64,000 nucleotides of DNA from Mesodorylaimus sp. YZB2_4 (Eukaryota > Nematoda > Enoplea > Dorylaimida > Dorylaimidae): NCBI GenBank assembly GCA_030248295.1, contig JASANH010000770.1:62001-126000 (forward strand). Reading direction: 5' to 3'. The notes under the pieces were generated by a model, which saw nothing but the letters and a program-made list of their open reading frames with translations, made no database searches and was not told the origin of the DNA. Made by a program: the position numbers and the translations under genes. Each line of letters starts with the position of its first letter. The stretch's first letter is position 1. Positions 37,201 to 45,158 of this stretch are shown here, piece by piece.

Positions 37201-39758
37201 TGCTTCGTTTGGTGCAAATTTATTCCGCATATATGTAATTCGCTCGTCAAGGTCAAAGCGCTTTGCAAAGCGTCAATTACAACAAATTGATCCCGTATTG
37301 TGGCATTGTAAACACCCTTACGCGTCAACCAACAGTCAAGAGCAATCTTGTCATCGTCCCAAATTACAATCGATTCACGCGACGTGCAGTGATTTTCTCC
37401 GAGGCATTCAGATACGTCTCCAAGGTCTGATATCCGCGTGGTTTGGTCAGGTGCCGCCACTGAGCCGAGCTCTAAGAGGAAATTGGACGTGGTGTAAACA
37501 TGAGTGTAGCAGCACCACTTAAAAGGCGGGTCAACGGTATTATTGCTAGACCAGACCCCTTCCTGTATCTGCACTAGGGGGTGGTCGTGGTAAGTATGGT
37601 TTGCCCACGCTGTTCGGCAATCTGCCTCAGGGACAGGTATGTGTATGGTTTCGTCAAATAGGACACTTTTGGAGCCCAGAAAGCCCACGTAAGTATGGAC
37701 AGTTCGGGTATGCAATGAGCATCGTGCCGCCTCTGTACGGACAGGATCTGACTTCAGAGTCCATACTTCAAGTATGACCTCGTGTGATGGGGTGGTAAAA
37801 TTGTCTGGGATCACGCACATTGTGGAAGTGGGTATGTCCACCGCAAACCCTCTCCTGCCTTCTCCACAGATATAGTATGTCTCGGTCATGGTAGGGCACA
37901 CCCAGAGGCCCATGAGTATCAACAGAAGCCAATACCGCATATTATAGGTCAAAGTGAGTACATACCATTGGTCCGTTTTGCTCCGCCTCGAGCGGTTTCG
38001 GTCTTTCTCCGAGTCTCGAGCATCTGTCCCTGCCTCTGCCTCGATTACCAGCGTGCCGTCCAAGTGTGACTTGTCATTCTCTTCGAAGTCCCCGTATTTC
38101 ATTGCGTACTCCTCCACAATCTTTTCGCAGATCGTACTGGTGCTTGGGTGAATGCCCAGGTTGGCTTGCGCGATATCGCACAAAAGTCTGTACACTTCGC
38201 CGATTTTTGTGTCTGGTGCCTTGCTCAAGCGAATAAGCAGTTGATTCAAGTCTGGCTTTCGGTCCTGTTTGACTACGTGGTCCTCGTCGACCATGGTGAG
38301 AATCATCTCTTCCCAGTTGTCCATCGGGGGTTTGGTTGGTGAGGTGGCTGCGTCCCGTTTTGACATGACCACCTTGATTGGAGACGTGGCTGTACTGGTC
38401 ATTCCCTGGTGGCTCGCCACGTAATGTCCGAATGCTTGGTCGTACTTCCTTTTTGCTACGACGATCCGCTTCGGACTAAGTTCTGGGTCGTTTTCGATTT
38501 CGTTGTCAGCCAAGTTGTCCATCATCATGTATGATGGAGAACGGTTGTCGCGCGTCGTTTTCCTTCTCGGGCAGTCCCGTGCGATATGCTCGATACTCCC
38601 ACAGTCGAAGCATGCCTTTGGTGCTTTCGGTATGAATGGTGCAGCACGCGCATTCAGGCCGATCTCCTTATCAGCTTTCGGCCCCATCGAACGGCAAATA
38701 TCGGCCGTATGTCCTCGCTTTTTGCACAGTTGACACGTGTCCAAGTTTTTAGGCATTGCGGCCAGTGCGCCTGAACTCTCACGGCGTTTCCGTCCGCAAT
38801 CCATGTCGTAGTGGTTGTTGTACACGAATCCGCGATCTCGACAATGCGTGCATATCGGTCCAGTGAGGGTACAGTCGCTTGAGCGTCCCGCTGGGCGACT
38901 GCGACTCCGATTGCGCTGGTGATCTAGATCTCGTTGCATGTTTCGTGCCCTGTCGCTTACCTGCAACAGTTCAGTAAATGTAGTAAGGAAATTCGTCATA
39001 TCTGGTTCCTTTGCTACATGGGTCGTCTTATCCGCGAACGCGCCTGCTTGGGCCAAGACCCCGTTGGGTGCCCACAACTCCATCTGCATCGCGCGTCTGA
39101 CAAAATCGTCCAAACTCGGATTAGGTAATTCAGAGCTGGCTACGTGCTGTCTCAGTGTGGGTGACGCCAGTCCTCTTAGGAACTGAGATTTGGTGAACCT
39201 CTCTCGTTCTGCATTCGTAGCATTGTGGAAAGCTTGCCGCGCTAGGTCCTTCAAAGCGGTAGCGAAAGTATCGGGGCTTTCCTCAGGTTTTTGCACTCGA
39301 TTGAAGAATGCTAGCTCGCGTAAGGCAGCGTTCCTTTCTTCTGGAAAGCGTGCCTTCATCGCGTTTTCATAGTAAGCCCAGTCAGTGGCTTGAGCTGGAG
39401 TAGCCGTGGCTCGCAGCTCATCGAATGCGGCTCGCGCTGAGCCAGTCAACAACATCCGTAGATTCTCGATTTTTCCAACCGCGCTCAGTTGAGTTCTGTT
39501 CGAGAAGTGCTCGAATTCGCGTAACCACTCAGTCAGGCTCTCCGTCACTGATCCTGAGTAAGTTTGCGGAACACGCGCCAAAGCTAGCAATTGGGCCATC
39601 GGGTTTACTGGCTCCATGTTTGCTGGTGGTGCAGCTGGTTGCTGCAATGCAAGAGCAGCTAAGGTTTCTTGGGCCGCCTGTCTGGCCACGTTCATCAGTG
39701 CCTGGTCAATCACTGCTGCTTGTGGGCCCGGTGGGTCCCCATTCCCAGGGTTCACCAT
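34230..39758 (-). CDS. gag-env-pro-RT polyprotein
   Basis: The first good ATG is at 39758 (MVNPGNGDPPGPQ); the frame is open back to 39893 without an ATG. Gag: a capsid-like domain with SGSVTESLTEWLREFEHFSN, then two CCHC knuckles at 38735-38694 (CQLCKKRGHTADIC) and 38612-38571 (CFDCGSIEHIARDC). The env-like region starts at 37940. The protease has DSGSAFTAI with DSG at 35876-35868. RT shows PHRTPPTIRAEVERQVNEML, CIDYRRINKLG and the catalytic YLDD at 34574-34563. The frame ends at a TAA (34232-34230) at the RT/RNase H border, where related elements read on, so this copy probably makes a truncated product unless the stop is read through. Confidence 0.93.
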   Translation of the reverse strand: MVNPGNGDPPGPQAAVIDQALMNVARQAAQETLAALALQQPAAPPANMEPVNPMAQLLALARVPQTYSGSVTESLTEWLREFEHFSNRTQLSAVGKIENLRMLLTGSARAAFDELRATATPAQATDWAYYENAMKARFPEERNAALRELAFFNRVQKPEESPDTFATALKDLARQAFHNATNAERERFTKSQFLRGLASPTLRQHVASSELPNPSLDDFVRRAMQMELWAPNGVLAQAGAFADKTTHVAKEPDMTNFLTTFTELLQVSDRARNMQRDLDHQRNRSRSRPAGRSSDCTLTGPICTHCRDRGFVYNNHYDMDCGRKRRESSGALAAMPKNLDTCQLCKKRGHTADICRSMGPKADKEIGLNARAAPFIPKAPKACFDCGSIEHIARDCPRRKTTRDNRSPSYMMMDNLADNEIENDPELSPKRIVVAKRKYDQAFGHYVASHQGMTSTATSPIKVVMSKRDAATSPTKPPMDNWEEMILTMVDEDHVVKQDRKPDLNQLLIRLSKAPDTKIGEVYRLLCDIAQANLGIHPSTSTICEKIVEEYAMKYGDFEENDKSHLDGTLVIEAEAGTDARDSEKDRNRSRRSKTDQWYVLTLTYNMRYWLLLILMGLWVCPTMTETYYICGEGRRGFAVDIPTSTMCVIPDNFTTPSHEVILEVWTLKSDPVRTEAARCSLHTRTVHTYVGFLGSKSVLFDETIHIPVPEADCRTAWANHTYHDHPLVQIQEGVWSSNNTVDPPFKWCCYTHVYTTSNFLLELGSVAAPDQTTRISDLGDVSECLGENHCTSRESIVIWDDDKIALDCWLTRKGVYNATIRDQFVVIDALQSALTLTSELHICGINLHQTKQGIFLRLPHDQGSLPTYDEQSRTLTHKLHASDIDGSVYQNDPVNGKLQYLELTLLQMSQSLFRNVWLQLCHLAQSHLMVIWQLLRLDPTLGARALLQRSDIHARFAGEALMIWQCRPANISTFFWDYKVANTCYTELPVEVDGEIMFVVPGSKDLTAEALPVPCHHHIAGMHKTNSTWVSANGTVFVLSLPYSVQAQNNLKPFSFDQPALFKHELTNVETSLQMLQHYTYRTMHLEARLDRVMQYTAAMSWDPKTVYDSLSDLGNGIGNVYRGAGDGLARFFTGTVRGAADGVNVLLKGPLQLIINSLLPILIIAGLLFVVYLRWKRGYLCKRTNQETCAGTPATEQPPSSRLDESTTPQDTSPKLLWTTSDPRHPSIGEILIKQLNTARSEIDQPRHWVAVDKHKTGNAAFQIVHNTKGPRKETPWSEVAINGIPDAKALWDSGSAFTAISLRDYSTLVKSGVANPLHKTETMPMAADGNRLTVEGITVIDLDFGSYKTEIGALVVRELPCTLIIGTDFLYRHKSCMFDWEASELRLDTHIRLPISGVMLAQPAVSSSIARAAQDFTLPPKHEAPCFRLSVSIPDGTAVMFEPSDDLLMKHGIMATRAVATVRKGEIFTRILNPATAPIKLFQRTTLGSISIVDPDMERKILSIQDNAAQQEVDLIDFRKELEQLALPEVITPADRADLLNRLAKFPHLFSKSAMDIGKTDLIKHCIDVGGHRPIRTPPHRTPPTIRAEVERQVNEMLESGIIEPSHSEWACPIVMVPKRDRTLRLCIDYRRINKLGKHPAYPMPRIDDLIETLNGAQYFTALDQTWGYLQVPLDDKSKERGAFVTHHGHFQPTRMFFGLKGAPFTFQRLMDVVLSGLQWKICLAYLDDILIFGRTMSEHNDRLELVLTKLQDAGLKLKLSKCHFAQTNLEYLGHKISKEGIAPSPSKIEKVKNCPVPKNGDEVLSFLGLTNYYRRFLQGYSKLAHPLTALLKKGAKFI
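36150..37940 (-). CDS. env-like glycoprotein region inside the polyprotein
   Basis: An internal Met at 37940 starts a signal-peptide-like stretch (MRYWLLLILMGLWVCPTMTE). About 600 residues follow with many cysteines and N-glycosylation sequons (NFT, NHT, NNT, NAT, NIS, NST, NGT). One membrane span lies at about 36294-36238 (NSLLPILIIAGLLFVVYL), then a basic cytoplasmic stretch. A Gly/Ala-rich amphipathic segment precedes the span. A motif of the form CYTELPV...PC lies near 36810-36720. The overall layout resembles class III fusion proteins such as those of chuviruses and herpesvirus gB, but this is only an impression. The exact 3' border with protease is not defined. Confidence 0.75.
37960..37965 (-). 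promoter_or_regulatory. possible 5' splice site before env
   Basis: CCAATG|GTATGT on the element's coding strand matches a donor well and lies 20 bases before the env-like ATG. If used with an acceptor near the protease start, it would remove env and fuse gag to pro-pol. A usable acceptor was not identified with confidence. Confidence 0.3.
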
Positions 39759-39893
39759 CCGCAATATGATTTTCCTATTCCTGGTTATCCGAATATCACT
39801 AGTACTGAGCAAAGCCTCTGCTTGTGCTCTTCGCTCAATATCGTTAAATAGTTCCGTTTCGGTTGCCGTTTTCCGGGTAAGTTTGGAAGACAC

Positions 39894-40116
39894 CTAATCC
39901 TAGTGTTTGTCAGTTAGGTACAGTAAATAGCCGTAATCCAGCAAAATCAGACGATACTGCAGTCAGCTTTCTTGTAGCTAATCGGTTACTAGAAAGGGCG
40001 ATACCTTTCACTAGTATTGTCGCTCTGACCAACCAGGCCGATACCTGCAGTTGATGTCCAGAGTCGTGTCCAATAAAACTATCAACCCGACCAGAAGTGC
40101 AAGGGGTATCTCGCAC
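39894..40116 (-). other. untranslated leader of the LTR element
   Basis: About 220 bp between the primer site and the gag open frame. It would hold packaging signals if the element is mobile. No ORF of note. Confidence 0.6.
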
Positions 40117-40135
40117 TCCTGCCAGGCTCGCCAAA
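40117..40135 (-). promoter_or_regulatory. primer-binding site
   Basis: Right after the 5' LTR the element strand reads TGGCGAGCCTGGCAGGAG. It starts with TGG, as needed to pair with a tRNA CCA end. The implied tRNA 3' end ...GGCTCGCCA looks like a tRNA-Arg, which is unverified. Confidence 0.65.
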
Positions 40136-40500
40136 TGTAACGCCCCTTCTCTGTCAAGCAAGGGCCGCTACGGAAAAAGACCAAAGAGAACTTCCCTTGA
40201 AGTCCGTTTATTCGTCCGCTCTCAGCCAGAGCATCACCCAAAAAGCCCCTAAATCACCCAAAAACACTCCTTATATAGGCGCAGCACACCACGAGCACTA
40301 AAGTACATTCGTACAGTCAGCACTAAACCTGTTCGCACATTCTAGTCGAGTGGTCAATCAACGACCACTCCATATCTAAAGGATAAACACCCAAACAAAT
40401 ACACACGAAGATGAGCAGAGAGGCTAAACAATCAACGCCCCTCCGCCCAAACACACATGCCGGCTTATCTTATCTTTCGCTTCCTCTTACGACCATTACA
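40136..40500 (-). repeat. LTR (5' LTR of the element)
   Basis: 365 bp, same length and sequence as 31650-32014 except for one base. The TGTAA/TTACA ends are inverted. Confidence 0.95.
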
Positions 40501-42065
40501 AAAAACAGGTGACTGATGCCTGCAGGCTTCATTACCAGATATGACGCACAATGCTGCATTAAGAAAGCAAACTATGGCAAAATTGAAAACATCCTGCAGA
40601 GTAATCCAAGCCAGCTGTGCATATGTAAGTGCTCTCTGCAATTTATCTTGACCACACGCGTTGCCCAATGAGAAAACTGCAAAGATCACGCATGCTTGCT
40701 TGTGGATGGCCAAGACTGGTAGCGTGCTGATGTGCGTAAGCGACAGATAAAATGAAAGGCTACGCCTGATGTGTGGCAACAAACATGCTGCGTCTTTTCC
40801 CTGGATATACCCATCGGCTATGTCAATCTTTCATATATAAACGTTTTCGTGTAACTATTTTGGGGCACAAGGGGGCAGTTCTCTGCGTGCTGCCGGTTAG
40901 ATTTTCTACTGTGTATTCTTCTTTGCTGCTTGAAAGTACTGAATATCGCTTTGGCAAGCTCTGATTTCCCGCCAGCTTGTTCAGTGAAACTTCCCAAACC
41001 CTCTCCTTCCCCCAAAAGTGTCTTGCTTCTTGGTCAATTGCCACAGCTCTCATGGCATGAACCTAATATTTGCGTAAGTACATTTTGCATAATCCGCAGT
41101 TTTTCAACGATTTTAAACCCCTTCTTTGAAAAATGAGCCTGTTTTTTAAGAAACAGCTTTAAACTTTTTATTTATACTGTATAGCAAAACGATCAGCGAC
41201 AGTGCAATATGTACTGTACACAGCTCTTTTTCATTGTTCTTGCCCCTCCCAGTCGTCCCAGGGAGGGTCGATTTTCGTAGGCTAGAGGGTTGCTAGTTGA
41301 CAATATCTTGCTATCGACTAGTGTTAATGTGGGATGCATTCCGGTCAACAGCGCGTGTTAGTCGCTACTTTGCGGCGTGCAAGGCGCAGAGTTGAACTCT
41401 GGGCCGACCGATTTGCAGCTCTGCCAAGCAAACTGTGACAGACACCTTTAATCGCTACATAGCACATAGTGATTCTTGATACTCTGCATTGTCATGCAGC
41501 CTAGTATGCTATTTGGGTGTCATCAGATCGTGAGCAGTGATGCTGCCATCTTTAACAATGTTGATAGGCCGAAAAATTCAAATTTGGCGCCATTTTAGAA
41601 TATGTGGCATGCTATTTTGCAATAAAAAGCACAATTTTTAGTCCAAATTATTGATGAAAAGAACAGGATAAAATCAGTTATCTGAAATCAGATAGCATTC
41701 CTGCCAATACTTTGTACGACAGGGCTAAACAGAAATTTCATTAGCTAATAATTTTCAAAAGTTTTAGCTTTGTTTTAATTGCCATTTAAATTGAAGTACA
41801 ACTTTTCCCGCAAAAATGAAAATGAACCAAATTGACGCATTTGCTCTGAAGATGCATATCATGGGTATCGATTTGCATAATTTGAAAAACAACACCGGCA
41901 TACATGTTCTTCGTACAATACCATCCTCCTTCTTTACGCCCCGTCAGTTTCTAATAATGACGAAAATGTGTTGGCGGCAAGACCTGCACAGCTAGCTAAT
42001 TGAACGTGGGCGATAGGTGACTCCGAGATATTGTGTGGAGACCTCTGGTGGGCAGTGACGGCCAT
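40501..42065. other. no gene seen
   Basis: AT-rich DNA right of the LTR element. A short tRNA-like fragment is at about 41385-41410 (GGCGCAGAGTTGAACTCTGG). No coding exon or inverted repeat was recognised. Confidence 0.4.
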
Positions 42066-42074
42066 GATATATAA
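42066..42074 (+). promoter_or_regulatory. TATA box of the secreted peptide gene
   Basis: ATATATAAG, 81 bases before the ATG at 42155. Transcription would start near 42100, with no other ATG before the gene's start. Confidence 0.5.
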
Positions 42075-42154
42075 GTAGCTAATTCCTTATACTCGTTGAA
42101 CCTTGGTCCCGTCCCGTAGTCACTACTTTGTGTTGACTCAGGCAGTCGACGATC

Positions 42155-42523
42155 ATGGAGCCATCCAGAGTGAGCTCGGTTCCCCAACATTTTGGTCAGA
42201 AAGTCATGAATTGCGTTATCTTATCAGTGACTATCATCTTCATATTGCCAGCTCCATCATCGTGTCTGCTCTTACATCAAGGCCCTCGAAGTAGACACGC
42301 GGTGCGGACACGTGATCACGACTTTAAGCCACCATTACCCGCCATCGCCGCATCTAGACCAGCATTGGGAAATGATGAGATGGTATTGATTTACGAGGAT
42401 GACGAAAACTTGGAACCACCGAGAGTCAAGCAGATATCTGCTGTAACGACGCAGAGAAGTAGGTTACTCAGCTTAGATGATTTGAAAGTGATGAAAATTT
42501 TGATGGACGGAGGCAAGAAATAG
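42155..42523 (+). CDS. small secreted protein, possible amidated-peptide precursor
   Basis: 122 residues in one exon. The N terminus has a hydrophobic stretch (MNCVILSVTIIFILPAPSSC, residues 18-37) that suits a signal peptide, either from Met1 with a long n-region or from Met18. After it come basic sites (PRSRH, RTRD), an acidic block (YEDDENLEP) and QRSR. The protein ends LLSLDDLKVMKILMDGGKK. A C-terminal Gly-Lys-Lys is the usual signal for dibasic trimming and amidation, so a 17-18 residue amidated peptide after QRSR is plausible. There are only two cysteines, both in the signal region, so the mature chain has none. No known neuropeptide family was recognised. A TATA box upstream supports a real gene. 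Confidence 0.55.
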   Translation: MEPSRVSSVPQHFGQKVMNCVILSVTIIFILPAPSSCLLLHQGPRSRHAVRTRDHDFKPPLPAIAASRPALGNDEMVLIYEDDENLEPPRVKQISAVTTQRSRLLSLDDLKVMKILMDGGKK

Positions 42524-42939
42524 CCTCGTGCAAGTGCTTACAATTAGTTCCAATTGCTTTACTGACGATACTTTCAAAAAGGTGATTTTATTTGTGAGTC
42601 ATTTGCAGTTTTGTTGTCTTGTGAGCTAAAAATCGTGCTGCGGGTGAAATACATGTGGAACTTAAAAAGCTGTACCGCAATCAATCAATCATAACATTTC
42701 CCAGCACCCAGCGTCCACTGATCTGACAATTGATTCGGATCACGAGCTTACCCCGATCCAGTCTAAAGACATACATGGCGCACAACTGCTCTGTTTTCTC
42801 GAGTCACCACCCTCCCACCACCGAGCCCATTGCAAAGAGGCACAGAAGAACTGTGTATAATCAGCGCCTAAAGCGAAATTACACTGGGTTTGCGACATAT
42901 TGGATAGTATGCCACACATTGTTTCCCAGCATATAAAGG

Positions 42940-43025
42940 CAAAAACACACTGTTGATCAGGCCGATCCAACCCTCCGATTGGAAGATCGCTTCGACCAGA
43001 CCAGTGGATCGGGCAATGCTGGCCA
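42940..43025. repeat. GATCC-rich fragment of repeat C type
   Basis: GATCAGGCCGATCCAACCC...GTGGATCGGGCAATGCTGG resembles the ends of the repeat at 17670-18080. It is short and degraded. Confidence 0.35.
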
Positions 43026-43149
43026 TGAGCCCCTAGCACCTAGCCGATAAAAACAAAGCCACCTTTCAGCGAACGCCCTTGAGCGTCTTCGGCGGACAGA
43101 ATCCAGAACAGTCTTTCTAATTGATGGGAGTCCGCCCTCAACATTGAAG

Positions 43150-43915
43150 ACACGGAGCCGCGGTGGCTCAATTGGTTTAGGCGTTGGTCCCGCATTGCTT
43201 GGGCCAGCAACCCTGAGCGGGAGGCTCTATTCCGGCTGCGGACAGCAATTCAGCAAGTCTGTCGCAGCACACCTGGCTCTGGGCGACTCACCCAGTAGAT
43301 ACTGAGCGAGTTTGTCCCTCCCTTCTCGCCCAGTATCGTCCTGGGAAGCTGGTTTTTTTAATCTTTGTGGGGGCTCAGTGCCTCGTTCTTTATGGGACTT
43401 CCAACCCGTTTTGCCTATATATGACCAGTGTAACCAAGCCTTGCAGGCGCAGGAGGGAGGCGGCCGACCGAAGTCAGCGGGACAAAAACTCCGACTGAAG
43501 TAGGCAAGTCTTGCGACAATACCTACGGCTGAAACATCAACCCGAGGGGTTGACGTCTCCCAGCCAGGGGAGAGTATCGATTACTCTCTCCCACTCGCCA
43601 TGGCCTACCAGGCATGAGGGTTACACCAGCAGTCTTGATATGATAAGCGAGGCTGTGAGGTGACCAGCTCTCACAGCAGCTTCCCCGTGTGTCTCCACTG
43701 GGAGCACCTCGACTCGACGGCATCCTGTGCCAGCACCAGCCCTGTGGAGGTGCTCCTAGTGAAGACACACAGAAGGAAGCTGCCGCGAGACCTGGTCGCC
43801 TCACAGCCTTGCTTATCATACCATGACTACTGGCCGGCTATAGGCAATAACAGGTTGGAAGTCCTGTGAAGGAACTGAGGCGGCGCGGGGTCCAACCCAA
43901 AAAACTTTAAAAAAA
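43150..43915 (+). mobile_element. dispersed repeat A, fullest copy, tRNA-like head (SINE type)
   Basis: The head GGTGGCTCAATTGGTTTAGG carries a good Pol III A box, and a weaker B box follows in GAGGCTCTATTCC. The body continues with CCGACCGAAG, GAAACATCAACCCG and AGCCAGGGGAGAG, and a tail of CCAACCCAAAAAACTTTAAA. A-rich tails and tRNA-like heads suggest a SINE. The segment 43652-43805 is an inverted duplication, so this copy can fold on itself. Confidence 0.65.
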
Positions 43916-45158
43916 CATTGGAGCAGGATTCATCAGTGAAGCTAGTGAATACCTCTATCCTAACTTTGGATTTTCACATTTCACTGCCATGAGATGCAGA
44001 CGCTTAAAAAATCTAAGACGACGGCTAAAAATATCAGGATACGGAATGTTCATCCCCACATTTCATCCTTTCCCCTACCTTTAGTTCCCGCTCAGTTCGT
44101 CAAAATGTCAAGGGGAGAAAACACTTGGAGAGAACCACTTTTCCATCAGTGCATCGCAGATTCATCACTCCACGCCTTTCCAGAATGGCTCTGTATGTTG
44201 CCATATGGGATTCTAGTTTCCACGCCAAACACATGGATCCATAACCTTACACGCGGGTTCCACAACGACCATGACCCCACATGCAGCCACTCTGGGTTCT
44301 GCACTGTTCCACATGGAACTGACCTTGGATCTAGGTTGGAAATTTCTCTTTGATTCCAGAAAAAACCACCCAGTCCGCATGGAACCGCTCTGGATGGCTC
44401 CGTCTTTACATAAATATATATTTATATCCAGGCCCTTCGCAAGATATTCTGAACACACTTTTCAAAAACAGTTTCTTTAGCGCCAAAATTTTAAATTTAG
44501 ACAAAAATTACTGATCAAGAATTTAAATTTAGTTAGCTTTTTTTGGCGCTTTGACATACGCTCTTTGGAAAAACAGGGACCTTTTTGCAGCTGATCCCTT
44601 CTGGGACCCCGTTCGCTGATCCTGTCACCCACGCAGTCGAGTGCCGCAAATGACTGGGAAAATTTTCTATCAGTCCATTCCCATGAGAACATCAATTCTA
44701 CTTGGTCTGAAAATCGCTGACCCTATGAGGACAGGGCAAGTAGGACGACATGAAAGCAGAAACACAGCTTCGATTCCCCTCAAAAGTGAATTTTTGCGCC
44801 GATTCTGACCGCTTATTTCGAAACACAGGTTTTGAAATTTTCTTGATGCCATTTTCGCCTACATTGAAATAATAACCCCACAATTAAACATCTAGCATAC
44901 GACACTTAGCCTGACGCCATCAGACACACGTCACAGAGCCAGAAATGCCAAAGAGACTTGTAAGCGTAACAAAAAGCATGGAAATATGAAGACTTATTGA
45001 ATTCCAGCCTAATAGTCACGCCTTTTGATATTCAACCAGGTCAGAGAACAAGACGGGCTGACCCCGCACACACGCTCAGATTGACACACACCAGCACATA
45101 AGCTATCAATAAATATATCCAACCAGCAATGCATATTAATCAGCTTCCATGGCAAAGT
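43916..45158. other. no gene seen
   Basis: Downstream of ACTR10 (3' side). AT-rich with short ORFs on both strands and no recognised exon or repeat. Confidence 0.4.

Larger units (their letters stand above)
31650..40500 (-). mobile_element. Ty3-type LTR retrotransposon with env-like region between gag and pro
   Basis: The element is 8.85 kb with two 365-bp LTRs that differ at one base by eye, so insertion is recent. The order on the minus strand is 5' LTR, untranslated leader with primer site, gag, env-like glycoprotein, aspartic protease, reverse transcriptase, RNase H, integrase, polypurine tract, 3' LTR. The RNase H before integrase order and the domain motifs place the pol in the Ty3/gypsy group. 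Everything from gag to integrase lies in one frame, broken only by a TAA at 34232-34230. No matching target-site duplication is seen: the left flank is CATTT and the right flank AAAAA. Known errantiviruses and retroviruses carry env after pol, so the position here is unusual. Confidence 0.93.

Noticed and set aside
32122..39897. Plus-strand ORFs across the LTR element
   Set aside because: Shadows of the long minus-strand polyprotein frame.
41385..41410. Possible tRNA gene
   Set aside because: Only a B-box-like patch. No cloverleaf could be drawn.
42155..42523. Relation of the small peptide to PDF, DH31 or other known neuropeptides
   Set aside because: Only the amidation signal is shared. 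Core residues of those families are not present.
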